DNA of 41,502 bases, from the NCBI GenBank assembly GCA_021820105.1, contig JAKAED010000014.1, positions 1-41,502 of the forward strand, in the 5' to 3' direction. The notes below the pieces were generated by a model that ran no database searches, was not told the DNA's origin, and saw only the letters and a list, made by a program, of their open reading frames with translations. The stretch is from Actinomycetes bacterium (lineage in GTDB: Bacteria; Actinomycetota; Thermoleophilia; Solirubrobacterales; Solirubrobacteraceae). Positions 1 to 8,375 of this stretch are shown piece after piece (positions within the stretch are counted from its first letter, which is position 1; each line of letters opens with the position of its first letter). The position numbers and the translations under genes were made by a program.

Positions 1-178
1 TCGATTCGTCGAGAACGTGTACCTGTCGCCATGTCCGGACATTGTACCGACACCATGCACGGAGGCGCAACGCCTGGCGCGAGGCGCCCCCGGTCGCGCT
101 TTCGATTCACCTGAGGTGTCTTGAAAGCGCCTGCCTAGATGCGCGCTTCGCGCGGTAGGCGCAACCCCCGAGCTGATC

Positions 179-469
179 TCAGGCCGCTGAGCGGGCGGCG
201 ACCTCGAGGGAGATCACACGATCCGGGGCCGCGAGCGCTGACTGCGCGGCCGCGGCGAGCGCCTCGTAGTCAAGTCCGTAGCGGTCTGCGACGGCTGCGA
301 GCGGCTCGGAGATGCCGAGGTCCGGGTACAAAAGCTGCACCTCGACAGGCCGCTGATCTTGCAGCGCAACCACCGCCCGCGGATGAACCTCGTCGCTGCG
401 ATCAGCGTGCTGGTCATCCGCGACGGCGATCGAGATTGCGTTGGCGATGCTGTCGTAGTCCGCTTGCAC
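179..469 (-). CDS. DUF2283-like small protein, probable antitoxin partner
   Basis: This 96-residue acidic protein starts at a GTG preceded by a strong GAGGAG Shine-Dalgarno sequence 5 bases upstream. Its first half (YDSIANAISIAVADD, then DEVHPRAVVALQDQRPVEV) follows the layout of DUF2283 proteins: a YDxxADAxxI strand, a variable turn, then a short strand ending in a xVxxxxL motif. The second half is helical and alanine-rich. It begins one base after the stop of the DUF4258 gene, so the two are co-transcribed. DUF4258 and DUF2283 genes are commonly neighbours and are regarded as a toxin-antitoxin-type pair. The family assignment rests on pattern only, and antitoxin activity is inferred from the context. 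Confidence 0.6.
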   Translation of the reverse strand: MQADYDSIANAISIAVADDQHADRSDEVHPRAVVALQDQRPVEVQLLYPDLGISEPLAAVADRYGLDYEALAAAAQSALAAPDRVISLEVAARSAA

Positions 470-470
470 G

Positions 471-683
471 TCAACTCCTCGGAAAGACGGTAATCACGAA
501 GCTCGGGTCGTCCCCGGCGACAACCACAAGGATACGGCGGCCACCGCCGACCTCTGCGATGAGCCGTGCGTTACCGCGCTCGTCTCGCTCGCGCACCGCC
601 GGCGCAGCGATCACGGATTCGACGTCCTCGGCGCTGATGCCGTAAAGACGCATCTCGTTGCGGGCGTGGCGGCTAAATCTCAC
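471..683 (-). CDS. DUF4258 domain protein, probable toxin of a TA-type pair
   Basis: The core reads FSRHARNEMRLYGISAEDV, with later strands RLIAEVGGGRRILVVV and FVITVFP. This is the DUF4258 pattern (S/T-x-H-A-x2-R-M, I-x2-E-D-V, then antiparallel strands), a small RelE/BrnT-like fold. Starting at the GTG at 683 gives 70 residues, the usual family length. The frame stays open further upstream to about 827, but that part is Arg/Gly-rich and unlike the family. No clear Shine-Dalgarno sequence precedes the GTG, so the start is uncertain. The gene lies directly upstream of the DUF2283-like gene. RNase or toxin activity is an inference from family and pairing. Confidence 0.65.
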   Translation of the reverse strand: MRFSRHARNEMRLYGISAEDVESVIAAPAVRERDERGNARLIAEVGGGRRILVVVAGDDPSFVITVFPRS

Positions 684-1284
684 CGGTCGGATACTGCCGA
701 ACTGCTCGGCCAGAGCGGGTGATCGACCACCTCCACCCAGAGACCCGCATCGCCCACGCCGCGCGCATTCCTGTGCCCGGTCTGATGCACCTCCTTCGCG
801 CGGATCTGAGGGGGGCGAGTACTCCACCCAGCCAGCCGCGGTTGCCCATGCACCACGAGCGCAACTGCGGATTGGGCATGCCGGCCGTGGCTACTTGCCC
901 GGCGCGGCTCAGCCAGCGTGGCGCTATCCCTTCCGCCAAGGACGCCGTGTCCGACTGCTGATCGAGCAGCCCGCCGGCAGTTCGTCTGTCCAGCCGAGAA
1001 GGCGAGTCGCTCGGGCGTGTCCCATGCGGAAGCCGTGCTGCATGTTCGCCACAGGTACAGACGGACGGCCGCCGCAGCGCACAGGCATGCGCAAAGCCCG
1101 CGATCTTGACGTGCGTCTAGACGTGCAGCTCGGTCGGAATCGTGGCGGACCGCGTCAAACTCGCCGGCAGTTTGGGTGTGGCCTGATCGGGGCGGCGGCC
1201 CGCGACGCGGCAGTCCAGAGATCGAGTTTGGTAGCGACGACTGGTAGCGGCGGACCCTGGAAACCGGTGTATAGGCCGTCCACC
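684..1284. other. Gene-free stretch between the TA-type pair and tRNA-Gly
   Basis: About 600 bases hold several overlapping open frames on both strands, but none has a recognisable domain, a convincing ribosome binding site or actinobacterial-looking protein composition. Their products are Arg/Ala/Pro-rich, as expected for shadow frames in GC-rich DNA. I see no inverted or direct repeat that would mark an element boundary. It may be degraded sequence next to a tRNA gene. Confidence 0.5.
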
Positions 1285-1312
1285 AAAAGAAAAACCCCGC
1301 GATCAGCGGGGC
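1285..1312 (-). terminator. Rho-independent terminator of tRNA-Gly
   Basis: On the minus strand the stem CCCCGC / GCGGGG with a 5-base loop (1295-1311) is followed by TTTTTCTTTT. It lies about 11 bases past the tRNA 3' end. Confidence 0.85.
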
Positions 1313-1322
1313 TTCTCTGAAA

Positions 1323-1396
1323 AGCGGCTGAAGGGACTCGAACCCTCGGCCTTCTGCATGGCAAGCAGACGCTCTAGCCAACTGAGCTACAGCCGC
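1323..1396 (-). tRNA. tRNA-Gly (anticodon GCC)
   Basis: The cloverleaf reads on the minus strand. The acceptor stem GCGGCTG pairs with CAGCCGC. The D arm is present, the anticodon stem TCTGC/GCAGA encloses the loop TTGCCAT (anticodon GCC), and the T arm contains GGTTCGAGTCC. The discriminator base is U, as expected for tRNA-Gly. The 3' CCA is not encoded. Confidence 0.95.
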
Positions 1397-1408
1397 ACTG
1401 GGCTGCTC

Positions 1409-1414
1409 AGTATA
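1409..1414 (-). promoter_or_regulatory. -10 box of the tRNA-Gly promoter
   Basis: TATACT on the minus strand lies 12 bases upstream of the mature 5' end of tRNA-Gly. No clear -35 hexamer is visible; the sequence upstream is a GC-rich near-palindrome. Confidence 0.45.
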
Positions 1415-1547
1415 GCCCCGCCGCGGTGGGGCGGCTTTCTGATCTTGTGCGCCTGACCTACGCTTCGAGCTTGCACAGGCAATGCATAGGAAAGTGTCTT
1501 CTATGCTGTTCGCTATTCAGCCCGCCTTCAGGAGAGTGAGGATCACA

Positions 1548-2459
1548 GTGGCAATGACCGGAAATGCAAGCTGGCGCCGGGCGCGCGCAATGCGGATCGT
1601 GCTGCTCGCCTTCGTCGCCGCCGCGGCGTTCATATGCACGAGCAGCGGCGCCAGCGCACGGTCAGCCAGGGCGGCGGCCCACCACGGCACGGTGAGCGTC
1701 CTCTATGCCGGATCGCTGGAGGACGTGATGAACAAGCGGATCGCGCCCGCCTTCCTCCGTGCGACCGGGTACACGCTCAACGGCTATCCCGCGGGATCCA
1801 GCGACCTGGCCAGCGAGATCAAGGGCAAGGTGCGCCGCGGCGACGTGTTCATCAGCGCCTCGCCGAAGGTCGACGCGACCCTGCAGGGTGCCAAGAACGG
1901 AAGCTGGGTCTCCTGGTACGCCCCGTTCGCCGGCACCAAACTCGTCCTCGGCTACAACCGCAACAGCAGGTTCGCCGCAGATCTCAAGCACAGGGCGTGG
2001 TACCGCGTGATCACCATGCCCGGATTCCACCTGGGGTTCACCGACCCAAAGCTCGATCCCAAGGGTGTGCTGACGGTCAAGGCTCTGAGCCTGGCTGCCA
2101 AGCAACACCATGATCCTGCGCTGAAGCAGGTCGCGGCCAGTCAGAGCGACCTGTTTCCAGAACAGGACCTGGTCGGCAGGCTGCAGGCCGGCCAACTCGA
2201 CGCCGGCTTCTTCTACACCGTCGAAGCCAGCGCCGCCAAGATTCCGACCGTGTCGCTCGGTTCAATCAACGAGTCAGCCACCTACACGATCACCACCCTG
2301 CGCAACGCTCCCGACACCGCTGGGGGACAGGCATTTGTCAAGTTCCTGCTCTCATCAGAGGGTGAACGCCTGCTCAAGTCGGCGGGCCTCACCCGCGTGT
2401 CGCCCGTGGCGAGGGGCAGGGGCGTGCCCAGCCAGCTCAGCGCGGTGATCAGGCGCTGA
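1548..2459 (+). CDS. modA: Molybdate/tungstate ABC transporter substrate-binding protein
   Basis: This is the solute-binding component of an oxyanion importer, exported and facing outside the membrane. The N-terminus has a basic stretch (RRARAMR), a hydrophobic segment (VLLAFVAAAAFIC) and Ala-rich cleavage candidates. The mature part starts GTVSVLYAGSLEDVM and continues YPAGSSDLASEIKGK and DVFISASP, the pattern of the ModA/WtpA family in which early serines bind the oxyanion. There is no lipobox at the predicted cleavage region, so a secreted rather than lipid-anchored form is suggested. I chose the GTG at 1548 because GAGGA precedes it by 5 bases; an ATG at 1554 and an open frame back to 1482 are alternatives. 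The next gene overlaps the stop codon. The split between molybdate and tungstate cannot be made from sequence alone. Confidence 0.85.
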   Translation: MAMTGNASWRRARAMRIVLLAFVAAAAFICTSSGASARSARAAAHHGTVSVLYAGSLEDVMNKRIAPAFLRATGYTLNGYPAGSSDLASEIKGKVRRGDVFISASPKVDATLQGAKNGSWVSWYAPFAGTKLVLGYNRNSRFAADLKHRAWYRVITMPGFHLGFTDPKLDPKGVLTVKALSLAAKQHHDPALKQVAASQSDLFPEQDLVGRLQAGQLDAGFFYTVEASAAKIPTVSLGSINESATYTITTLRNAPDTAGGQAFVKFLLSSEGERLLKSAGLTRVSPVARGRGVPSQLSAVIRR

Positions 2460-4228
2460 GCTTCACTCCGACACTGACAGAGGCGCCGGGCAAGCGCGCC
2501 CGGCGCCACCTTTGGCCGGGCGTCCTGCCGCTGTTGGCAGGGCTGCTCGTGCTGTACCTGGCGGCACCGATCGCAGCACTTGCCCTGCATCTGGTGCAGG
2601 GCACGGCCGTCGGCGTCAACGGACTCTCCTCAGCGCTGTGGATGTCTCTGCTGACGGCGACGATCTCCACCGCGATCCTGATCGTGTTCGGTGTGCCGCT
2701 GGCCTGGGTTCTGTCGCAGGCGCATGGCCGCGTATGGTCGTTGGTGGGCGTGCTGGTGCAGTTGCCACTGGCGCTGCCGCCGCTGATGAGCGGCATCCTC
2801 CTGATTGAGGTCGTCGGCCCGTACACGGCGCTTGGGCGTCTGTTCGGTGGCGCCCTGACCGATACGCCGGCGGGTATTGTGATCGCCCAGACGTTCGTCG
2901 CCGCGCCATTCCTCGTGATCGCAAGCCGCTCTGCTTTCACCGCTGTGCCGCCGGAGTTACTCGATGTGGCAGCGACGCTCGGCCACGGCCGTTGGTCGCG
3001 TTTCTGGCATGTGGCGTTACCGTTCGCCGCCGCCGGCATCAGAGCCGGCGCGCTCCTCTCGTGGCTGCGGGCGTTTGGTGAGTTCGGTGCGACGATCATC
3101 CTCGCCTATCACCCCTACTCGCTGCCGGTCTTCGCCTGGGTGCAGTTCACCTCGACAGGACTTCCAAGCGCGCTGCCGCCGGCTGCCGTCGCGGTGCTGG
3201 CGGCCACGCTGGTGCTCAGTCTCACGAACCTACCGATGCCGGCGATGCGCCGGTTGCTGCGCCGCTACGCAGCAACCGGGTCTCCGGTGGCCGTGGCCCC
3301 GGAGCCGCTACCGGCACGGCCAGCCGCACGCGACTGCCTGCGATTCGATCTGCACGACCGACTCGGAGGATTCGAGCTCGCGCTGTCCTACCAAGCATCA
3401 ACGCCGCACCTTGCGCTGCTGGGTGCGTCCGGCGCAGGGAAGTCTCTGACGCTGCGATGCCTGGCGGGGCTGCGTGGTGGACGGGTTGGCTCGATACAGC
3501 TGGGCGAACTTGAGCTGAGCGGCCTTGAACCTGAGGCGCGCCGGGTCGGCTACGTGCCGCAGGGGCACTCTTTGCTTCCGGGGCAGAGCGTCTGGCGGCA
3601 GGTTAATTTCGGTGTGGATACCGATCCGCGCGCGGCCGCTCACTGGATCGCGCGCTTGGGGCTTGCCGAGTTTGTGGATCGCACGCCCGAGCAGCTCTCC
3701 GGGGGACAGCGCCAGCGTGTCGCGCTGGCACGGGCGCTTGCCTACGAACCCCAGCTGCTGCTGCTGGATGAGCCGCTCTCCGCGCTGGACCGCCCCGTGC
3801 GTGAGGAGCTGAGACGCGAACTGCGACGTCTGCAGCATGAGGCTGGCGTCGCCACCGTACTGGTGACCCATGACAGCGACGAGGCGGCGATGCTGGCGGG
3901 AGACGTGATCATGATCGAGGCCGGTCGATCGCTGCAATCGGGGTCGCTGGAACACGTCTTCAGCCAACCTGTCTCGGACCGGGTGGCCGGACTGCTCGCC
4001 AGGACATCCCATCCGGGACAGGTCGTCGAGGTGGTGCAGCTGGGGGAGATGGCCCAGCTCATGGTGCGACTTGACGACGGCGCCGAGCTTGCCGTCCGAG
4101 TATTGAACAGCGTCGGTCTCACGACCGGTGATAGATGCCTGGTCACGCTCGACTCCGCATCGATCGTGGTCAAGCGCGAGGATCAGCAGCACGCCGCCGC
4201 CGGACCGGCGCCGGCCACACTCGGTTGA
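2456..4228 (+). CDS. Molybdate/tungstate ABC transporter permease-ATPase fusion (ModB-ModC)
   Basis: One chain of about 590 residues holds both the membrane and the ATPase parts of the importer. Residues 1-260 have five or six hydrophobic segments and the permease EAA loop (GHGRWSRFWHVALP, then GEFGATIIL), as in ModB. Residues 295-510 form the ATPase: Walker A GASGAGKS near 323, signature LSGGQRQR near 413, Walker B LLLLDEP near 435 and the switch histidine in VTHDSDEA near 469. A C-terminal TOBE-like region (about 515-585) resembles the oxyanion-sensing part of ModC. The frame is open from a CTG at 2456 that overlaps the modA stop (CTGA); this start keeps the first membrane helix whole. The first conventional start in frame is a TTG at 2534, which would begin inside that helix. 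Confidence 0.88.
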   Translation: MSFTPTLTEAPGKRARRHLWPGVLPLLAGLLVLYLAAPIAALALHLVQGTAVGVNGLSSALWMSLLTATISTAILIVFGVPLAWVLSQAHGRVWSLVGVLVQLPLALPPLMSGILLIEVVGPYTALGRLFGGALTDTPAGIVIAQTFVAAPFLVIASRSAFTAVPPELLDVAATLGHGRWSRFWHVALPFAAAGIRAGALLSWLRAFGEFGATIILAYHPYSLPVFAWVQFTSTGLPSALPPAAVAVLAATLVLSLTNLPMPAMRRLLRRYAATGSPVAVAPEPLPARPAARDCLRFDLHDRLGGFELALSYQASTPHLALLGASGAGKSLTLRCLAGLRGGRVGSIQLGELELSGLEPEARRVGYVPQGHSLLPGQSVWRQVNFGVDTDPRAAAHWIARLGLAEFVDRTPEQLSGGQRQRVALARALAYEPQLLLLDEPLSALDRPVREELRRELRRLQHEAGVATVLVTHDSDEAAMLAGDVIMIEAGRSLQSGSLEHVFSQPVSDRVAGLLARTSHPGQVVEVVQLGEMAQLMVRLDDGAELAVRVLNSVGLTTGDRCLVTLDSASIVVKREDQQHAAAGPAPATLG

Positions 4229-4273
4229 GCGTGGCCTGGGTACCGGTTGCGGCTGGTCTTCGGGACAGGGCGT

Positions 4274-4642
4274 CTATCCGGAGAACGCGCCCTCCGGTGA
4301 GATCCGGACCACGGTCTGAACGTCAGCCTGCCCCAACACGGAGATCATCCTGGGCGTGATCGCCACCGGGCCATCGACCTCGATCCGCTTGGGGTGATCC
4401 ACCAGGTGCCTCAGCACTGTCGGTAGATGCGGGCCGCCCTGCGCCGCGGACACCTCAAACACATCGGCCCGCCGGTCGTATGCCAGCGTCTGCAGTGCCA
4501 TATGCCGCGCCTCGACTCCCGGGACGGTCTCCTCCATCCTGGGGTCCGCGACCACGATTGTGACCGGCATGTTGTGCAACTCGATGGTGAGCTGCTCCAG
4601 GTACGCGGCCCAGCTGTCACGCGGCAGTTCTCGCGTAACCAT
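4274..4642 (-). CDS. DUF5335 family protein
   Basis: This is a 122-residue cytoplasmic protein that opens TRELPRDSWAAYLEQL, the typical beginning of DUF5335 proteins, followed by VTIVVADPRM and a C-terminal region predicted as strands. A purine-rich GAGAGGGG lies about 8 bases before the ATG. It is convergent with the modBC gene and divergent from the flavoprotein operon, so it forms a single-gene unit. No function is established for the family that I can name. Confidence 0.75.
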   Translation of the reverse strand: MVTRELPRDSWAAYLEQLTIELHNMPVTIVVADPRMEETVPGVEARHMALQTLAYDRRADVFEVSAAQGGPHLPTVLRHLVDHPKRIEVDGPVAITPRMISVLGQADVQTVVRISPEGAFSG

Positions 4643-4814
4643 TCGCCACCCCTCTCGGCTCGGTTGTCCCTATGGCCTCTTTTAGCTGACCTGACCGGCC
4701 GCTGGTACAGCAGTTCAGCGCAGTGCTCTCGGCGGTAACCCGAGGTGGCGATCAGCAGTCGGCCTCGATGCCGCAGGCGAGCTGAGGTGGGAGTTTGCGA
4801 GTAGGGAAGCCGCT

Positions 4815-6161
4815 GTGTTCGAAACTCGCACCCCAGCCACTGAGTCCATGATCGCTTCGGTCCTGACAGCGGAGCTCAGACCGCCACTGGATGCGCCCCA
4901 GGCTCGTGCTGAGGCCGACCGGTGCCTGCTGTGCGGGCTGCCAGAGGCACCGGCGCCATGTGTGGTCGCCTGCCCTGCCGATGTTGATATTCCGGGCTTC
5001 ATCGAGGCGGTCGCCAGGGATGACGACGACGCCGCGGCCGCAACCGTCTTTGACGCCAACCTGCTGAGTGGAACGTGTGCGCGCTGCTGCCCCGTTGAGG
5101 TGCTTTGCGAAGCAGCCTGCGTGCTTGCGACCGAGGGACGGCGGCCGATTGAGATCGGCGCGCTGCACCGGTACGCCGCTGACTGGGGGCTGGCTCATCC
5201 GCGCCCGCGGCGAGAACCGCAGGCGCGCCGTTCCGGGCGGGTGGCCGTGATCGGCGCTGGGCCAGGCGGGCTGGCCTGCGCTGGTGAGCTCGCTGCAAGC
5301 GGCTTCAGCGTCACGGTATACGAGGCCCGCAACGAGTCTGGTGGGCTGGTTCGCCGCGCGATCGCGCCCTACCGCCAGCTCAACGAGCCGCTGCCTGCGG
5401 AGACGCAGCTGATCGCTGACCTGGGCGTTGAGCTGCGGCTCGGGCATCCGATCGAGAACCGCGAGGCGCTGCACGCTTTGCAGGACGAGTCTGACGCGGT
5501 CGTGCTGGCGGTTGGGATGGGGCCTGACGTCGCACCTGACTATCCCGGTGATCACCTGCCCGGGGTCTGGCGTTCGCTGCACTTCATCGAGCAGGTCAAG
5601 GCCGGCCGCGTCACGGAGATCGGCCGCCGCGTGATCGTCATCGGAGGCGGGAACACGGCCGTTGACGTCGCACGGATCGCCATGCGGCTGGGGGCAGCTG
5701 AGGTCACGCTGGTCTATCGCAGGGGTGAAGCGCAGATGCCGGCCTATGCCCACGAGGTGTCTGAGGCACGGGCCGAGGGCGTCCGTCTGGAGGTGCTGAC
5801 CGACGCGGTGCGCTTTCTCGGGTCGAGTCGACTGACAGGCGTCGAGCTGCGGCGCACGCGCCTGCAGCCGGATGCAGGTGGGCGACCGCGACCGCACGCA
5901 CTTGCGGGGACGGAATTTGTGGTTCCTGCAGATGCGGCCATCACCGCCATCGGCCAGCAGCCGCGTAGCGAGCTGTTCAGCTGGATCGACGGTCTGCGGT
6001 TGCGCGACGGCCGTCCCGAGGTCGATCCCGCCACCGGGCGCACCTCCAATCCGAGGTATTACGCGGGCGGTGACGTGGTGAACGGCGGTGACACAGTTGT
6101 TGAGGCGGTCCGCTGGGGCAAGCTGATCGCGCGCACGATCGCAGCGGAAGTGGGTCGCTGA
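4815..6161 (+). CDS. PreT/GltD-type FAD- and NAD(P)-dependent oxidoreductase
   Basis: This 448-residue flavoprotein probably moves electrons between NAD(P)H and the ferredoxin encoded next. Residues 30-125 form the Cys-rich N-terminal domain seen in glutamate synthase small subunit, PreT and dihydropyrimidine dehydrogenase: CLLCGLPEAPAPCVVACP, then TCARCCPVEVLCEAAC, enough cysteines for two [4Fe-4S] clusters. The text IEIGALHRYAADWG is closer to the PreT/DPYD branch than to GltD. An FAD-binding GAGPGG lies near 147, an NAD(P)-binding GGGNTAVDVA near 275 and the C-terminal FAD motif YYAGGDVVNGGDTVVEA near 415. It starts at a GTG with a weak AGGGAA upstream. The ferredoxin gene follows after 2 bases. 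Substrate and direction are inferred from the operon. Confidence 0.82.
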   Translation: MFETRTPATESMIASVLTAELRPPLDAPQARAEADRCLLCGLPEAPAPCVVACPADVDIPGFIEAVARDDDDAAAATVFDANLLSGTCARCCPVEVLCEAACVLATEGRRPIEIGALHRYAADWGLAHPRPRREPQARRSGRVAVIGAGPGGLACAGELAASGFSVTVYEARNESGGLVRRAIAPYRQLNEPLPAETQLIADLGVELRLGHPIENREALHALQDESDAVVLAVGMGPDVAPDYPGDHLPGVWRSLHFIEQVKAGRVTEIGRRVIVIGGGNTAVDVARIAMRLGAAEVTLVYRRGEAQMPAYAHEVSEARAEGVRLEVLTDAVRFLGSSRLTGVELRRTRLQPDAGGRPRPHALAGTEFVVPADAAITAIGQQPRSELFSWIDGLRLRDGRPEVDPATGRTSNPRYYAGGDVVNGGDTVVEAVRWGKLIARTIAAEVGR

Positions 6162-6163
6162 CG

Positions 6164-6442
6164 GTGTCTGCGCAGCAAGCAACCGCTCGTCCTGCCAAGG
6201 ATCCTGAACCGCGCCATCATCGGCACGGAAGCGCTGTCCTCACCACCTTCCGAGGTTGGTGCAAGGGCTGCGATCTCTGCATCAAGTCATGTCCGCCGGG
6301 GATCCTTGCGTTGGCCGACGACGACCGCATCGAGGTCACCGATATCTCACGCTGCATCTTCTGCGGGATCTGCGCGGTGCGCTGTCCCGACTTTGTGTTC
6401 GAACTGGACCGCAATGGGGGCGTGGACACGTGCAACAGCTGA
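6164..6442 (+). CDS. 2x[4Fe-4S] ferredoxin (KorD/PorD-like)
   Basis: The 92-residue protein carries two classical cluster motifs, CKGCDLCIKSCP and CIFCGICAVRCP, separated by about 26 residues, as in bacterial-type ferredoxins and the delta subunits of 2-oxoacid:ferredoxin oxidoreductases. A basic N-terminal tail with three histidines (PRHHRHG) precedes the fold. Its 3' end overlaps the start of the alpha-subunit gene by 13 bases, so translation is likely coupled. It is the expected electron acceptor of the following enzyme and the link to the upstream flavoprotein. Confidence 0.9.
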   Translation: MSAQQATARPAKDPEPRHHRHGSAVLTTFRGWCKGCDLCIKSCPPGILALADDDRIEVTDISRCIFCGICAVRCPDFVFELDRNGGVDTCNS

Positions 6443-7557
6443 TTCAGGGCAACGAGGCGTGCGCGCTGGGCGCGCTGGCGGCCGGCTGTTCGTTCTTTGC
6501 CGGCTACCCGATCACGCCATCCAGCGAGATCATGGAGTGGATGTCGCGGCTGCTTCCCCCTCGGGGTGGGGTGTTCATCCAGATGGAGGACGAGCTCTCA
6601 TCGATGGGAGCCGTGATCGGAGCCAGCTGGACTGGAGCCAAGGCCATGACAGCAACCTCCGGACCTGGGTTCACGCTGATGCAGGAGCACATCGGTTACG
6701 CGGCTATGACCGAGACGCCCTGCGTGATCGTGGACGCTCAACGGGTTGGGCCCAGCACGGGAATGCCGACATCGCCGGCTCAGGGTGACGTTATGCAGGC
6801 GCGTTGGGGTTCGCATGGGGACCGCGCTGCGATCGCGCTCACCGCCTCCTCGGTGCTCGACACCTACACGATGACGATCGAGGCGTTCAACATGAGCGAG
6901 CGCTATCGCCTTCCGGTCGTTCTGCTGCTCGACGCCACTCTGGCGCACATGCGAGAGAACGTGACGCTCCCTGAAATACCGATCGTGAACCGGTCCAGGC
7001 CGGTCTCAGCCTCGGGGTTTGAACCATTTGGCTCGCCCGACTTCCTGCCGCTTGGAGCTGGGGCCAGGTTCACCGTGTCCGGACTCTCTCATGACGAGGC
7101 CGGACACCAGCGGGCCTCCAAGAGCGATGCCGGTGAGCGCCTGACGAGACGTGCGATTGATCGAGTTTTGGCGGACGCCGACCGGATCACACTCACTCGG
7201 CAGGAGGCGCTTGACGATGCTGAACTGGTGCTGGTTGCCTACGGGATCACAGCCCGGGCGGCAAGGGCGGCGGTGCGCCAGTTGCGCGAGGACGGCGTCC
7301 GCGCCGGCCTGCTTGAGCTGCAGACCCTCTGGCCATTCCCAGCTGAGCTCGTCGGGTCTGTTGTACGCAACGCTCGTGCCGCGGTGGTCGCCGAACTCAA
7401 CCTTGGCCAGGTGGTGACGCTGGTCAGCGCGGTGTCCGGCACCACACCCGTTCACCATCTCGGGCGGATGGATGGGGCGCTCCTGGAGCCGGGCGCCATT
7501 GTCGCCGCCGGCCGCAGGGTCCTGGATAACGCTGCTCAGGAGGTGTTGGCGAGATGA
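6430..7557 (+). CDS. korA: 2-oxoacid:ferredoxin oxidoreductase, alpha subunit
   Basis: The 375-residue product matches the alpha chain of KorA/VorA-type enzymes. It opens with LIQGNEACALGALAAGC, SFFAGYPITPSSEIMEWM and QMEDELSSMGAVIGASW, followed by TSGPGFTLMQEHIGYA and PSTGMPTSPAQGDVMQARWG. These blocks form the pyrimidine-binding half of the thiamine diphosphate site and the CoA-facing surface. The C-terminal third (LVLVAYGITARAARAAVRQL, LQTLWPFPAEL) is the transketolase-C-like domain. The gamma domain is not fused here but is encoded separately. The GTG at 6430, inside the end of the ferredoxin gene, fits the family start. The ATGA at 7554 overlaps the beta gene. 2-oxoglutarate is the likeliest substrate, by subunit layout. 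Confidence 0.9.
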   Translation: MQQLIQGNEACALGALAAGCSFFAGYPITPSSEIMEWMSRLLPPRGGVFIQMEDELSSMGAVIGASWTGAKAMTATSGPGFTLMQEHIGYAAMTETPCVIVDAQRVGPSTGMPTSPAQGDVMQARWGSHGDRAAIALTASSVLDTYTMTIEAFNMSERYRLPVVLLLDATLAHMRENVTLPEIPIVNRSRPVSASGFEPFGSPDFLPLGAGARFTVSGLSHDEAGHQRASKSDAGERLTRRAIDRVLADADRITLTRQEALDDAELVLVAYGITARAARAAVRQLREDGVRAGLLELQTLWPFPAELVGSVVRNARAAVVAELNLGQVVTLVSAVSGTTPVHHLGRMDGALLEPGAIVAAGRRVLDNAAQEVLAR

Positions 7558-8375
7558 GACAGGGTGAACACCTGCGGGCGTATCTGCGCGAGGAGGCGAT
7601 GCCAAACGTCTGGTGTCCTGGTTGCGGCCACGGGAACGTGATGGGGGCGGTGACTCGCGCCTTTGACCACATGCAGCTCGACCTCGACGAGACGGTCGTC
7701 ATTGGCGGCATTGGCTGCGCCAGCCGGATGCCGTTCTTCCTGAACACCAACGCGATGCACACGACACACGGGCGGGCGCTGACTTTCGCAACCGGCGTGA
7801 AGCTCGCCCGCCCCGAGTTGACAGTGCTGGCGATCATGGGTGACGGTGACGCTCTGTCAATCGGCGGCAATCACCTGATTCACGCCTGCCGGCGCAACAT
7901 CGACGTGACCGCGCTCGTGCTCAACAACGGCATCTACGGGATGACCGGTGGGCAGCTCGCACCCTCGACGCCGCAGAGCTTCCGCTCCACAACCAGCTCA
8001 TTCGGCAGCATCGAATCACCCTTTGACACCGTCGGCCTGGCGCTCGCCGCCGGTGCGACCTATGTCGCACGCGCAACCACGTTCGACTTTGAGGAGATGC
8101 CGCAGATGATTGAGGCGGCGATCAGGCATCCGGGATTTGCGCTGGTGGAAATCCTCAGTCAGTGCCCCACCTACTTCGGCAGGCTCAACAAGCTTGGCGA
8201 CGGGCGCGCGCTGCTGGATTATGAGAAGGACCACACCGCGCCGCTTGAGGGCGTCACGCGCCAGGAGTTGGCGGGGCAGCTCCCGATCGGGGTCTTCCGT
8301 GAGGAGATTCGCCCGGAGTACACGCGCCAGTACGCAGCCCTGTGCGATCGAGCGAGGCGAGACGGCCATGCGTGA
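7554..8375 (+). CDS. korB: 2-oxoacid:ferredoxin oxidoreductase, beta subunit
   Basis: This 273-residue thiamine-diphosphate-binding subunit carries CPGCGHGN near residue 21 and the TPP/Mg motif GDGDALSIGGNH, closing with VLNNGIYGMTGGQ. VIGGIGCASRMPFF and TTHGRALTFATGVKLA are also typical of KorB. Unlike pyruvate oxidoreductase, the chain is short and has no extra cluster domain. The Cys pair near the N-terminus, with a later Cys (SQCPTYFGR), would hold the subunit's [4Fe-4S] cluster. It overlaps the upstream gene by ATGA and the downstream gene by 8 bases. Confidence 0.92.
   Translation: MRQGEHLRAYLREEAMPNVWCPGCGHGNVMGAVTRAFDHMQLDLDETVVIGGIGCASRMPFFLNTNAMHTTHGRALTFATGVKLARPELTVLAIMGDGDALSIGGNHLIHACRRNIDVTALVLNNGIYGMTGGQLAPSTPQSFRSTTSSFGSIESPFDTVGLALAAGATYVARATTFDFEEMPQMIEAAIRHPGFALVEILSQCPTYFGRLNKLGDGRALLDYEKDHTAPLEGVTRQELAGQLPIGVFREEIRPEYTRQYAALCDRARRDGHA

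Noticed and set aside
680-1381. Long minus-strand open frame across tRNA-Gly and the gene-free stretch
   Set aside because: It reads through the tRNA (giving a typical RGFESL-type artefact) and the tRNA terminator, has no ribosome binding site and no recognisable domain.
4752-6182. A 476-codon minus-strand open frame opposite the flavoprotein gene
   Set aside because: It is a shadow frame of a clear family member on the plus strand; its product is rich in His, Arg and Pro with no motif.
6256-6429. Upstream extension of the korA frame inside the ferredoxin gene
   Set aside because: The extra residues are a shifted reading of the ferredoxin cluster motifs. The KorA family start matches the GTG at 6430.
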